Source of the DNA: Streptomyces sp. Edi4
GTDB lineage: Bacteria; Actinomycetota; Actinomycetes; Streptomycetales; Streptomycetaceae
NCBI RefSeq assembly: GCF_040253615.1
Contig: NZ_JBEJGY010000004.1
Location: 434,001-498,000, forward strand
Length of the DNA: 64,000 nucleotides
Direction of reading: 5' to 3'
Position numbers and translations under genes: made by a program. Positions within the stretch are counted from its first letter, which is position 1, and each line of letters opens with the position of its first letter. The notes beneath the pieces were generated by a model that ran no database searches, was not told the origin of the DNA, and was given only the letters and a program-made list of their open reading frames with translations. Below, piece by piece: positions 1 to 8,282 of this stretch.

Positions 1-1
1 C

Positions 2-244
2 TTGCGCACCCTCGGCCGCTGCCTCGACATCAACGGCAACGGCACGGCCCGCGGCACCAAGGTCGAACTGTGGGACTGCGACGGTGTCGGCGGCCAGAAC
101 TGGCTGGCCCGTGCGGACGGCTCGCTCTTCAACCCGCAGTCGGGCCGGTGCCTCGACTCCCCGAGCGGCGCGACCGCCAACGGCACCAGGCTCCAGATCT
201 GGGACTGCAACGGCAGCCCGGCCCAGAAGTTCCAGCTCCACTGA
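2..244 (+). CDS. Ricin B-type lectin domain, C-terminal part of a longer gene
   Basis: The reading frame enters from outside the window, so only the last 80 residues are visible. They form one and a half beta-trefoil subdomains: two 'GRCLD' starts followed by the signatures GGQNW and PAQKF, the QxW/QxF pattern of ricin B (CBM13) lectins. In Streptomyces such domains usually sit at the C-terminus of secreted glycoside hydrolases or proteases and bind galactose- or xylose-containing polysaccharides. The catalytic part, signal peptide and true start lie upstream. The convergent neighbour ends only 4 bases away. Domain assignment is firm; the enzyme it belongs to cannot be told. Confidence 0.85.
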   Translation: MRTLGRCLDINGNGTARGTKVELWDCDGVGGQNWLARADGSLFNPQSGRCLDSPSGATANGTRLQIWDCNGSPAQKFQLH

Positions 245-248
245 CCGG

Positions 249-1010
249 TTACGGCGCGCCCGGATCCGAGGTGAGGTCGCAGACGACGCCGAAGTGGTCG
301 GAGGGCCACGCCGTACGGCGCCGGGCGCGGACCGGTGTGGTGAACGCCAGCTCGGCGTGCACCGCGCGCGGTCCGGCGCTGAGCACGAAGTCGATGCGCC
401 GCGCGGGTTCACGGGCCTTGCGCGCGAACCCGTTGGCGGGCGTGTACGTGTGGCCGGGTCCCGAGCCCGCGCTCACCCACGCGTCCGCCATGCGGCCCGT
501 CAGCCATCGGATCTCGTCGGTGTCCGGAGCGGCGTTGAGATCGGCCAACAGGACGACGTCCCGTCCGCCGCGCCGCTCCGCGAGGTGGGTGAGGTCCGCC
601 AGGAAGCGCACCTGCTGATGCCTGACGGAGGCGTGCTCCCACTCCCACGTCAGATGGGTGACGAGAACCGTCGTCGCGCCCACCTCGGCGCGCAGCACCG
701 ACCGGGGCTCGACACCGTCGGGCACCGGCAGCGGGAGCACGTCGTACCGCGCGACGGGCTCCCGGGTGAGCAGGGCGTTGCCCTGGGTGGCGCACCCGCG
801 CCGTGAGGAGGCGGCGCCATACGTCACGTGGTACCCGAGCCCGTCCGCGATGCGCTCCGCCTGGCACCCCGACCGCTTCCGCCACACTTCCTGGAGGCCG
901 ACGAGGTCGGGGGCGATCCGCACCAGCCCGTCCCTGATGAGCGGCAGCCGTCGGCGCCAGGCGGAACCCCGCCCCCAGACGTTGAGCGTGAGGACCCGCG
1001 TGGCGCTCAT
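249..1010 (-). CDS. Endonuclease/exonuclease/phosphatase (EEP) family hydrolase
   Basis: 253 residues starting at the ATG at 1010; the frame is open further upstream but that part is low-complexity shadow sequence, while this start leads directly into the first conserved strand. EEP-fold markers appear in order: TLNVWG near residue 8, GLQEVW near 40 (metal-binding Glu), ADLNAAP near 157 and SDHFGV near 237. The family includes DNase I-like nucleases, sphingomyelinases and inositol phosphatases, all using a divalent metal to cleave phosphodiesters or phosphomonoesters. There is no signal peptide, so a cytoplasmic enzyme is expected. The substrate cannot be predicted from sequence. Confidence 0.85.
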   Translation of the reverse strand: MSATRVLTLNVWGRGSAWRRRLPLIRDGLVRIAPDLVGLQEVWRKRSGCQAERIADGLGYHVTYGAASSRRGCATQGNALLTREPVARYDVLPLPVPDGVEPRSVLRAEVGATTVLVTHLTWEWEHASVRHQQVRFLADLTHLAERRGGRDVVLLADLNAAPDTDEIRWLTGRMADAWVSAGSGPGHTYTPANGFARKAREPARRIDFVLSAGPRAVHAELAFTTPVRARRRTAWPSDHFGVVCDLTSDPGAP

Positions 1011-1039
1011 CCCCGCGTACGGACGCTCCGGCCGGCTGA

Positions 1040-1513
1040 TCACGCCGCCCGGCGGTCGTCCCGGTCGTCCGCCAGGGCGATGGCGGTCTTGATGCGCTTG
1101 CCGACCGGTTCGCGGTGCACCTCGAAGCTGCGGCACACGGCCATGACGATCTCCAGACCGTGCTGGCCGACCCGGCTGGGGTCCGGCGCCAGGATCAGCG
1201 GCAACGTGGTGCTGCTGTCCCACACCGTCACCTCGACCGCTCCGTCGTTGACCTCAAGGGTCAGCAGGCACGGTCCCGGCGCGTACTTACGGGCGTTGGT
1301 CACCAGCTCACTCACGACCAGCTGGACCGTGCCCATGGTCCGCTTCCAGACCGGCAGCCCGTGCTCGGACTGCAAGGACGTCAAAAAGTCCCGGGCCATC
1401 CCCCGCGCGGCAGCTATGTCCTCGGTGCCCTCAAGCACTGCGGAAACCGACATCGCGCGCTCCCTACAGCCTGCGGACGCCCGCTGCCCCTCATTCTGCT
1501 CAGCCAGATTCAT
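1040..1513 (-). CDS. RsbW/SpoIIAB-like ATP-binding anti-sigma factor kinase
   Basis: 157 residues with a GHKL-type ATPase fold: N-box SELVTNARKYA at 68-78, WDSST at 98-102 and the G2 loop GQHGLEIV at 116-123. Such proteins bind a SigB/SigF-type sigma factor and phosphorylate an STAS antagonist in partner switching. Streptomyces carries dozens, many of them orphan regulators like this one, which has no sigma or antagonist gene adjacent. The ATG at 1513 has a GAGG at suitable distance; an ATG at 1453 (residue 21) preceded by AGGGAG is an equally good start. The sigma target is unknown. Confidence 0.82.
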   Translation of the reverse strand: MNLAEQNEGQRASAGCRERAMSVSAVLEGTEDIAAARGMARDFLTSLQSEHGLPVWKRTMGTVQLVVSELVTNARKYAPGPCLLTLEVNDGAVEVTVWDSSTTLPLILAPDPSRVGQHGLEIVMAVCRSFEVHREPVGKRIKTAIALADDRDDRRAA

Positions 1514-1761
1514 CCAGTTCGCCTCACTGCCGAAGCGCCACCATTTACCTGGTGCGCTTACCCCCGAAAAACCCCCGCACTCCTCCCTGTTTCAACAGCC
1601 TTTCCCTCACATGTCCCATGCCTCGGCACGCTCCCGCGCGTCGAGCGCGGGCACCACTTTCTCAGGCCGCCCGCGGCGCGCCCCGCCAGGGTCCCCACTG
1701 GTCCGTACGCCCGCTCGGGCTGCCCTGCCGTGTGTGATTCCCCCTGCGAGGGAAGGGGTGC

Positions 1762-2997
1762 ATGGTGCGGGAGTTCACTCATCCTCTGCTTGATTTCGCG
1801 CGCCGCCGCCGTGAACCGGCGGTGGTGCAGACCCTGCGTTCCACGGCGGCGGCCGTCATCTCCTACGTGGTGGCCCTGCGCCTGAGCAGCGAGCCCGCTC
1901 CCCTGACCGCGCCCCTGACGGCCCTGCTCGTCGTGCAGGTCACGCTCTACACCACCCTGGTCACCGCGGTGCGCAGGGTGAACTCGGTGGTCGTGGGCGT
2001 GCTGCTGGCCGTCGGTTTCAGCGCGCTGGTGGGCCTGACCTGGTGGAGCCTCGGGCTGATCATCCTGGCGGCGCTCGTGGTCGGGCGGTTCGTCAAGGTC
2101 GGCGAGTTCGTCCCCGAGGTGGCCATCAGCGCGATGCTCGTGCTGGGCGTGACCCGGGTCTCGGCGACGGCGTGGGACCGCGTCCTGGAGACGCTGATCG
2201 GCGCGGGCGTCGGCATGCTCTTCAACATGCTGCTGGCTCCGCCGGTGTGGGTGGAGTCCGCAGGCGGCGCCATCGAGGCGCTGGCCGCGCGGATGCGGCG
2301 GCTGCTGCTCGACCTGGGTGATGAGGTCGGCGGCCATACACCGGTGGCCCGGGCGGCGGCGCGTCTGCACGAGGCGCGGCGGCTCGATCACGACATCGCC
2401 CAGGTGGATGTCTCGCTGCGCCAGGCCGAGGACAGTCTCCGGCTCAATCCTCGCGTCAAGGAGGGGCTGCTGTCCCGGGTGGTGCTGCGTACCGGGCTCG
2501 ACACCCTGGAGATCTCCGCGGTGGTGCTGCGGGTCGTGTGCCGCTCGCTCACCGACCTGGCGAAGGAGCGCACGCAGGAGCACCTGTTCGAGCCGGAGGT
2601 CGGACGCGCCCTGCGGGACGTCTTCGAGCACCTGGCCCGCGCGATCGAGAGCTTCGCCGTGCTGATCACGACACAGGTCAGCACCAACGCCGAACAGGCG
2701 GAGGAGCGGCTGGCGGCCGAGCTGACGGCCGGCCGGGCCAGCCGCGACCGCGTAGCCGACCTGTTCCTCGCGCAGGTTCAGCGCCACCCCCGGCAGTGGC
2801 AGCTGCACGGGGCGCTGCTCGCGGAGGTCGACCGGATCCTCAACGAGCTCGATGTGGAGAAGCGCTCGCAGCGCCTGGTCGAAGTCCTCGACCAGCAGTC
2901 GCGCAAGCAGCGGCGGCGCTTGCCCGATGTGCGCCGGACGCGCAGCCGGGTCCGTCAGATCCTGCGGCTGCCGGAACCCGGGGAACGCCCGCTCTGA
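1762..2997 (+). CDS. FUSC-family (aromatic acid exporter-like) membrane protein
   Basis: 411 residues. The first 150 residues contain about five hydrophobic helices rich in Val/Leu/Ala, followed by a long charged cytoplasmic domain (about 170-411) with heptad-like stretches and a very basic C-terminus. This layout matches the FUSC/DUF939 family, which includes aromatic-acid exporters such as AaeB. A second, related FUSC protein is encoded on the minus strand at 24409-25686. The ATG at 1762 follows AGGGAAGGGG. No partner membrane-fusion gene is adjacent. The exported substrate is unknown. Confidence 0.75.
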   Translation: MVREFTHPLLDFARRRREPAVVQTLRSTAAAVISYVVALRLSSEPAPLTAPLTALLVVQVTLYTTLVTAVRRVNSVVVGVLLAVGFSALVGLTWWSLGLIILAALVVGRFVKVGEFVPEVAISAMLVLGVTRVSATAWDRVLETLIGAGVGMLFNMLLAPPVWVESAGGAIEALAARMRRLLLDLGDEVGGHTPVARAAARLHEARRLDHDIAQVDVSLRQAEDSLRLNPRVKEGLLSRVVLRTGLDTLEISAVVLRVVCRSLTDLAKERTQEHLFEPEVGRALRDVFEHLARAIESFAVLITTQVSTNAEQAEERLAAELTAGRASRDRVADLFLAQVQRHPRQWQLHGALLAEVDRILNELDVEKRSQRLVEVLDQQSRKQRRRLPDVRRTRSRVRQILRLPEPGERPL

Positions 2998-3121
2998 GGA
3001 ACGCCCGCTCTGACGAACCCCGGCTCCATGGTGTGCGGAGCCTACAGCGCGCGGACCTGCCCCGCTGTCGTATACCGGAAGATCCCCGAGCCCGTCGCAC
3101 CCCGTGCGCCATGCTGGCCCC

Positions 3122-3568
3122 ATGAGGATGAAGGGGCGGGGCACGGCCGCCATGGCCTGGGGCGTGATCGCGCTGCTGTTCGTGGGGGCGACGGTCGGGG
3201 TGGGCGCCCTCGGTCTCGTACGGCTCGGACTGGCCGGGGACGAAGTCCGCCTCCGCCTCACGCACTGCCGGCTCACGGGCGGGGGCCGGGGAGACAGCCA
3301 CCTCGAATGCTCCGGCCGGCTCCTGGGCGATGTGCGCGCGGGCAGCGTGATGGTGCGCTACGACGGCCGGCAGGGCGAGGTGGTGCCGGCCGCGAGGACG
3401 CCGTGGGGGACCTTCGAGGTGCTGGACCGGAGTCTCACGTCCTGGGGGACGGCGGTCCTCTCCCCGCTCCTGCCTCTCACGGCCGCCGCTCTGACCGCCT
3501 GCCTCGCGTGGAGATCCGGTCGCCAGGACGCGCGGCGAGCGGGGCGGAGCGCCGCCTGGGGCCGCTGA
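3122..3568 (+). CDS. Small two-helix membrane protein, unknown function
   Basis: 148 residues from the ATG at 3122 (an upstream in-frame ATG at 3104 is possible but neither has a clear Shine-Dalgarno). One transmembrane helix spans about residues 9-32 and a second about 104-127, bracketing an extracytoplasmic segment of about 70 residues containing two Cys (in 'THCRLT' and 'LECSGR') that could form a disulfide. The C-terminal tail is short and Arg-rich. I do not recognise the family. Length, GC pattern and position between two real genes support it as coding. Confidence 0.5.
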   Translation: MRMKGRGTAAMAWGVIALLFVGATVGVGALGLVRLGLAGDEVRLRLTHCRLTGGGRGDSHLECSGRLLGDVRAGSVMVRYDGRQGEVVPAARTPWGTFEVLDRSLTSWGTAVLSPLLPLTAAALTACLAWRSGRQDARRAGRSAAWGR

Positions 3569-3569
3569 C

Positions 3570-4295
3570 TCAGTGACGTCGTACGCGCAGGGCGGACACC
3601 TCGTAGCTCAACTCCGTCAGGTCGGCCGGGGGTTGGGGGTGATAGCGGCCGGCGCTCACGGACAGGTTCACGATCAGGTACGCCTGCCAGTTCCGCCCCA
3701 CGCCCCCACGGTCCCTGAAGACGCGCGCGCCGTTCACCCACCAGGTGACCGACCGGGCCCCGAATTTGACCCGCAGGTCCACCGAGGCGCCGGGGGCGAC
3801 GCGGGTGTCCCGGAAGTAGGACTGGCCCCCGTGGACGTGGTTGGACAGCTCAAGGAGATCCGGATTGTCCGGGTGGTACTCGAAGATGTCGACTTCCTGA
3901 TCACCGTCCCGCCACGTCCAGATGGCGGGCCACGCCCCCACGCCGGTGGGCAGCCGCACACTGGCCTCAAGGACGTCCCCGGCACGGACCATGAACCCTT
4001 CGGCACTGCCTTCCGTGGTCAGCAGGCCGCTGTTCCACGTCCCGTCGGGGTTCCGGGTCGCCCGGAACACCCCGCCTCGGCTGTACGACGGGTCCGCCAC
4101 GAGATAGTCGAGTTTGTTGTCACCGGGATTGACCGGTCCGCCGTCCGGATAGGCCGACGAGCGCCCGGCGACCCACTGCGTGGTCGAGGCGAAATCGGCG
4201 GTGAACACGATCGGTCCGTCGTCCGAGAGGGCTCCGGCACTCGGCCGGGGCAGGCGCAGATGGTCTCGGCACCATGCGAGAGCATTGGAGAGCAC
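3570..4295 (-). CDS. Glycoside hydrolase family 16-like protein (beta-glucanase fold)
   Basis: 241 residues from a GTG at 4295. The GH16 catalytic signature ExDxxE is present as EVDIFE at residues 134-139 (nucleophile and acid/base Glu), preceded by GAWPAIWTW and followed by a Trp-rich strand (VTWWVNG), as in laminarinases and lichenases. Unlike most secreted GH16 enzymes it has no visible signal peptide at this start, so it may act inside the cell, be exported differently, or have a missed upstream start. Stop codon lies 2 bases past the convergent small membrane protein gene. Substrate (beta-1,3/1,4-glucan or galactan) is undetermined. Confidence 0.78.
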   Translation of the reverse strand: MLSNALAWCRDHLRLPRPSAGALSDDGPIVFTADFASTTQWVAGRSSAYPDGGPVNPGDNKLDYLVADPSYSRGGVFRATRNPDGTWNSGLLTTEGSAEGFMVRAGDVLEASVRLPTGVGAWPAIWTWRDGDQEVDIFEYHPDNPDLLELSNHVHGGQSYFRDTRVAPGASVDLRVKFGARSVTWWVNGARVFRDRGGVGRNWQAYLIVNLSVSAGRYHPQPPADLTELSYEVSALRVRRH

Positions 4296-4563
4296 GATCG
4301 GATGATGCCCAGATACGTGCCCGAATATCCCTCGATGGGCGACATGGCGGCCATCGGCGCCTGCCCCAACAGGCCTGCTTGGCGCAGCTGTTCACGACTG
4401 ACGCAACCGTGCGCAAAACAGAACCACGGCCCAACTGAGCAACCTCGCAGGGCAGTTGGGGCAGCGGACACCGGACGGAGGGCCCTCCGTCCGAAGTCGG
4501 GCGTCGCCCGGACGGGACGGACGAAAGGCCCGGATCCATCAGGATCCAGGCCCTCGCGCACAG

Positions 4564-4637
4564 TAGCGGGGACAGGATTTGAACCTGCGACCTCTGGGTT
4601 ATGAGCCCAGCGAGCTACCGAGCTGCTCCACCCCGCG
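4564..4637 (-). tRNA. Initiator tRNA-Met (CAT)
   Basis: Read on the minus strand this gives a 74-nt cloverleaf without encoded CCA. Anticodon loop is CTCATAA on a stem whose top three pairs are G-C (GGG/CCC), the hallmark of initiator tRNA. The acceptor begins CGCGGGG and ends CCCCGCT-A, so position 1 and 72 are a C/U mismatch, the other initiator hallmark. T-arm is GGTTCAAAT. These features separate it from elongator tRNA-Met and tRNA-Ile2, which also carry CAT. Confidence 0.95.
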
Positions 4638-4988
4638 TCGGTAAACACCACCGTACTCCATCGCACGGGCGCGCGAGACCACGCTTCCGCCTTGAACCGA
4701 GAACCCCTGGCTCCCGTATTCTTGTGCTGATCATACGAACTACCTGTGGGGGGTGGATGGAAACAGCCGACGGCAGATGAACGTCCGGAGCCGTTTTTCC
4801 GTCCTTTTCACAAGCGGCGCCGCACGCCACCTTTCCGCGCGCCGGGCCGTCACCGTGTTGCCCCCCAGCGGGCCGCGTCCCGACGCCCTCCATGACCACT
4901 GCCCGTTCTGCCTGTTCTGTCCCTCCATCCGTTCCGCCGCCAGACCTCTGCTCAGATCCGTCCTCATCTCGTAAAGGCCTCGTTTGTG
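4638..4988. other. Intergenic region between tRNA-fMet and PIG-L gene
   Basis: About 350 bases. The tRNA promoter should lie just right of 4637 reading leftward. Short open frames here show no family resemblance or convincing ribosome binding site. A T-rich patch near 4795-4810 (tttttccgtccttttcac) is unusual for this genome. The only candidate translational signal is the AAAGG near 4974-4978 before the downstream gene. I see no further supported feature. Confidence 0.4.
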
Positions 4989-7052
4989 ATGCGTTTCTTC
5001 CGTCGTGCCACCGCGCCCTCGCAGCTGAGCGCTTCGCTCCGGCCGCCAGCCGGACAGGCCGCACCGCACCTGCAGATCTGTGCCCATACCGATGACGACC
5101 TGTACTTCATGACGCCGGACCTGCTACAGAGCGTCCGGGCCGGCATCCCGGTCGTCAGTGTGTACCTCACCACCGGTGAGGCCGACGGTCTGAACCTGGC
5201 CTCCGACGACCCCGCCCGCAAGACGGCCACCCCCGACTACGCCGGCTACACGGCGGCCCGCCAGCACGGCATCAGGGCCGCCTACGCGGCCATGGTCACC
5301 GGGAGCCGCCGGGCCGAGTGGGTACGGGAGTCCCTGACGGTGAGCGAGGGGGCCGTTGCCGAGATCAACACCCTTGATGAGGGCCGCGTCACCCTGATCT
5401 TCCTCAACCTGCGTACGTGTGTGGCCATGCCCGACCAGAAGGTCCTCAACCTCTGGAGCAACAAGATCAGCGAGCTGGGCACCCTGCGCCCCAGCGGCAG
5501 CCCGATACCAGCCCGCAGCGACGGCCGGACCCTGACCCGCGACGGCGTCATCACCACCCTGGCCGACCTTCTGACCGCCTACCGGCCGGCCGTGGTCCGG
5601 GTGATGAACCCCGACCCGGACCGCACCCGGTACGACTCGTCCAACGACACCGTCACGTACTGCGACAACAGCGACCACACCGCCGCCGCCCTCTTCGCCA
5701 TGGCCGCCCTGCGCGTCCACGAGGAGCGCGACCGGGAGCATTGGCCGGTCGTGGAAAGCTACTCCGGGTACTGCAACAAGCTCCAGCCCGACAACCTGAG
5801 CCCGGCCGCCGCCGCCGAAAAGTTCCACTACCTGGCCATTTACGGCGGCGAAGACGGCCACGACTGCCGCAAGGGCCCGGGTGAATGTGGCGACCGACCC
5901 CTCGGCAACCGCGCGTTCAACCGCTACTACGGCCAGAGCACCACCCACCGCTGGCGCGGCAGCACCACCTGGCTCCAGGCGCGCGGCGACGGCCGGCTCA
6001 CCGCCTTCGCCGTGCTCGGCGGCCGCCCCGTCATGTGGACCCAGGACGCCCCAGGCAGCGAGTCCTGGAGCGGACCCGAGGCCCTGGGACAGTGGCCCGC
6101 CAAGGACGACGCCCGTTGCCTTCCCCGGCTCGACGCCGTACGCGACGCTCAGGGCCGCATCCACGTCTTCGCGGTCCGCTCGGTCATCGCCCCCGACCCC
6201 GAGGACCACCGCCGCGAGGTCATGCACCTCCAGCAGAGCGCCCCCGACGACGGCTTCGGCACCTGGCAGTCGCTGGGCAGCCCGCACGACCAGCACAACG
6301 CCATCCGCCGCCGCGCCCTCGGCATGCCCACCGCGCTGGTCACCGCCTCCGGGCACCCGCAGATCGTGCTGCGCAACTTCGGCACCGGTCTCAGCTCGCG
6401 CACCGCCACCGACGACGGCTGGGGCCCCTGGACCGATCTGCACGGCGGAACGCTTGAAGGCGCAAGCGCCATCACGCAGCGCAACGGGCACACCGAGATC
6501 TACGCGACCACCAAGACCAGCATGCTCCGCTGGCACCAGCCCCGCCCGCAGGGCCCCCTGGTGCGCGACTACGCGACGCAGCTGGCCCGCCCGGCCGGTA
6601 CCACCACCCTGGTGGAGGGGACCGACGGCCGCCTGATCATGTTCTCCCGGCAGCCCGGCACCGGCTGGCTCATCGCCCACCGCCAGCTCGAACCCGGCGG
6701 CACGTGGAACACCCAGCCCGAACTCGTAGACACCACCCCCGGGTACGGCTCCGTCAGCGCCACCGTCCTGCCCGGAGACACCGCGGTCGCCCTCGTCCAG
6801 CGGCGTGACGACGGCACCTTGGCCATCAGTCGCCAACCCCTGGACGGCACGCCGTTCAGCACCGAGTGGGCGCCCTGCGGCAATGCCCCCTTCGCGCACA
6901 CCCACTCCGCCGCCCTCGACGCCGAAGCCCGCCTCGTCATCTCCACCGTCGGCCTCGACGCCCAGCTCCATCTGCTCACCGTCCACCCCACGGACGACGA
7001 CGTGAGCGCGTGGCTGATCAAGGACCAGAGCGCGGGCCCCGCTCCGGCCTGA
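4989..7052 (+). CDS. PIG-L family deacetylase with C-terminal propeller-like lectin region
   Basis: 687 residues. The N-terminal domain (about 28-290) carries the zinc signature AHTDDD at 32-37 and a second metal site near 'DNSDHTA' (about 225), as in LmbE/PIG-L N-acetylglucosamine deacetylases acting on MshB-like or glycan substrates. The remaining roughly 390 residues contain repeats of about 50-60 residues with Trp-rich 'W..W' blades resembling PLL/fucose-binding lectin propellers. This deacetylase-plus-lectin fusion suggests a glycan substrate outside the primary metabolism. No signal peptide is clear. A GTG just upstream (4986) is in frame; ATG 4989 was taken. Confidence 0.82.
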   Translation: MRFFRRATAPSQLSASLRPPAGQAAPHLQICAHTDDDLYFMTPDLLQSVRAGIPVVSVYLTTGEADGLNLASDDPARKTATPDYAGYTAARQHGIRAAYAAMVTGSRRAEWVRESLTVSEGAVAEINTLDEGRVTLIFLNLRTCVAMPDQKVLNLWSNKISELGTLRPSGSPIPARSDGRTLTRDGVITTLADLLTAYRPAVVRVMNPDPDRTRYDSSNDTVTYCDNSDHTAAALFAMAALRVHEERDREHWPVVESYSGYCNKLQPDNLSPAAAAEKFHYLAIYGGEDGHDCRKGPGECGDRPLGNRAFNRYYGQSTTHRWRGSTTWLQARGDGRLTAFAVLGGRPVMWTQDAPGSESWSGPEALGQWPAKDDARCLPRLDAVRDAQGRIHVFAVRSVIAPDPEDHRREVMHLQQSAPDDGFGTWQSLGSPHDQHNAIRRRALGMPTALVTASGHPQIVLRNFGTGLSSRTATDDGWGPWTDLHGGTLEGASAITQRNGHTEIYATTKTSMLRWHQPRPQGPLVRDYATQLARPAGTTTLVEGTDGRLIMFSRQPGTGWLIAHRQLEPGGTWNTQPELVDTTPGYGSVSATVLPGDTAVALVQRRDDGTLAISRQPLDGTPFSTEWAPCGNAPFAHTHSAALDAEARLVISTVGLDAQLHLLTVHPTDDDVSAWLIKDQSAGPAPA

Positions 7053-7065
7053 GGGACGCGACGGC

Positions 7066-7104
7066 CGGGGCCGGCGGTCCGCGCGAGCGGACGCCGGCCC
7101 CGGC
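7066..7104. terminator. Bidirectional hairpin between convergent genes
   Basis: An inverted repeat of about 17 bp with one bulged G (arms 7066-7083 and 7088-7104) closes on a 4-base loop, GCGA. It lies between the stop of the PIG-L gene and the stop of the minus-strand phosphotransferase gene. There is no T-run, as is usual for Streptomyces terminators. Position and symmetry suit termination in both directions. Confidence 0.65.
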
Positions 7105-7117
7105 GCGGCCGGCCATC

Positions 7118-8044
7118 CTAGGACCTACCGGTCGAATCTCCCACCCTCTCGCACGCCAGGACACGACGGAGAGCGGCCCACCCCGCGCGCCCCCAGGTCG
7201 GCTGCCCACCGGGCAGCCCCCGGTCCCACGCCCGGCCGATGCCGACGAGGGACAGCCCACGAACGACCGCCCACCCGCGGGCGCGCCGGATCATCGCCTC
7301 GTCCACATGTCCGTACGCCGCGAAGAAGCTCGGCGCCACGCCGGTGGGGAGCAGCAGCCAGGCGGCGGCGAGATCCGTCGCGGGATCCCCGGCGCAGAGT
7401 TCACCGAAGTCGATCACACCGGCGAGCGTGCCGCCCGAGATGACGACGTTGGCCGGATGCAGATCCCCGTGCAGCCCTACCGGCCGCCCCTGCCACCCCC
7501 CGGCCGCGACCGCCTGCTCCCACACCGCCCGGGCGCCGTCGGCGACATCGCTGCCCGCGACGTTCCGCACGTGCGTCTCGAACTCCGCCGCGACGGACCG
7601 CAGGGGAACCCCGCGTCGGTGATGGATCGGCGCCCCGGCGGGTGCGACACGGTGCAACTCCCGCAGAAAGACGGCGAGTCGACCGGCCGCGTGCCGGCCA
7701 CGGGTGATCGAGGCGCGGTCCCCCGGTTCGCCGGGGACCCAGGTCGCGACGGTCCAGGGCCGCGGGAAACGGGCGGACGGCAGGCCGATCCGAACGGGGA
7801 CCGGCACCGGGAGCGGAAGGCCCGGGGCCAGGGCAGGGAGCCACCGCTGCTCCTTGCGCAGATCGCCGGCCGCGCTGGGCGTACGCGGCAGACGCACCGC
7901 CAACTCCTCGCCCAGGCGCCACATCTGGTTGCCCCAGCCGGCGGCCACCTCGCGCAGGGGGAGGTCCGCCAGATCCGGGTGCTGCTCCCGCAGCAGGGAC
8001 CGCACCAGTTCTTCGTCCGCGTCGATCATGTCCGTCTCACACAT
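7118..8044 (-). CDS. APH/choline kinase-family phosphotransferase
   Basis: 308 residues with the kinase-like fold of aminoglycoside phosphotransferases: catalytic Brenner motif HGDLHPANV at 192-200 and metal-binding IDFGELCAGDPATDL at 211-225. The N-terminal lobe holds GNQMWRLG and a conserved AVRLPR lysine-equivalent region. Family members phosphorylate aminoglycosides, macrolides, homoserine, choline or sugars; the HGDLHPANVV form is typical of the uncharacterised Streptomyces group annotated as aminoglycoside phosphotransferases. No resistance context is present, so the substrate is open. ATG at 8044 chosen; ATG at 8029 is an alternative. Confidence 0.85.
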   Translation of the reverse strand: MCETDMIDADEELVRSLLREQHPDLADLPLREVAAGWGNQMWRLGEELAVRLPRTPSAAGDLRKEQRWLPALAPGLPLPVPVPVRIGLPSARFPRPWTVATWVPGEPGDRASITRGRHAAGRLAVFLRELHRVAPAGAPIHHRRGVPLRSVAAEFETHVRNVAGSDVADGARAVWEQAVAAGGWQGRPVGLHGDLHPANVVISGGTLAGVIDFGELCAGDPATDLAAAWLLLPTGVAPSFFAAYGHVDEAMIRRARGWAVVRGLSLVGIGRAWDRGLPGGQPTWGRAGWAALRRVLACERVGDSTGRS

Positions 8045-8282
8045 GTGCGGCGACCCTACCGGGGCCGGAAAGCGTCACGACGGCTCCTCCGGAACAGAGT
8101 TGACGCGCGCGATGGCACCCGGGCCTCCGGGGAGCAGGCAGGTCGTGGCGTGCGGCAGGGTTCGTCCTCCGGCGCGCGATGCGCGCTCCCCCGCCGCAGC
8201 CCCCTCCACTCCCGCGCCCGAGGTCGATTGTCAGTGGTGGGTGCGACGATCGGAGCATCGAATCGCACGAGGGGGAGCGGCC

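Noticed and set aside
1558..3276. 572-residue minus-strand frame opposite the FUSC gene
   Set aside because: Low-complexity Arg/Gln/Pro sequence; the plus strand has the membrane protein with normal codon bias.
4020..4640. Coding frame (215 residues) across the tRNA
   Set aside because: It runs through the tRNA-fMet gene and has no family features.
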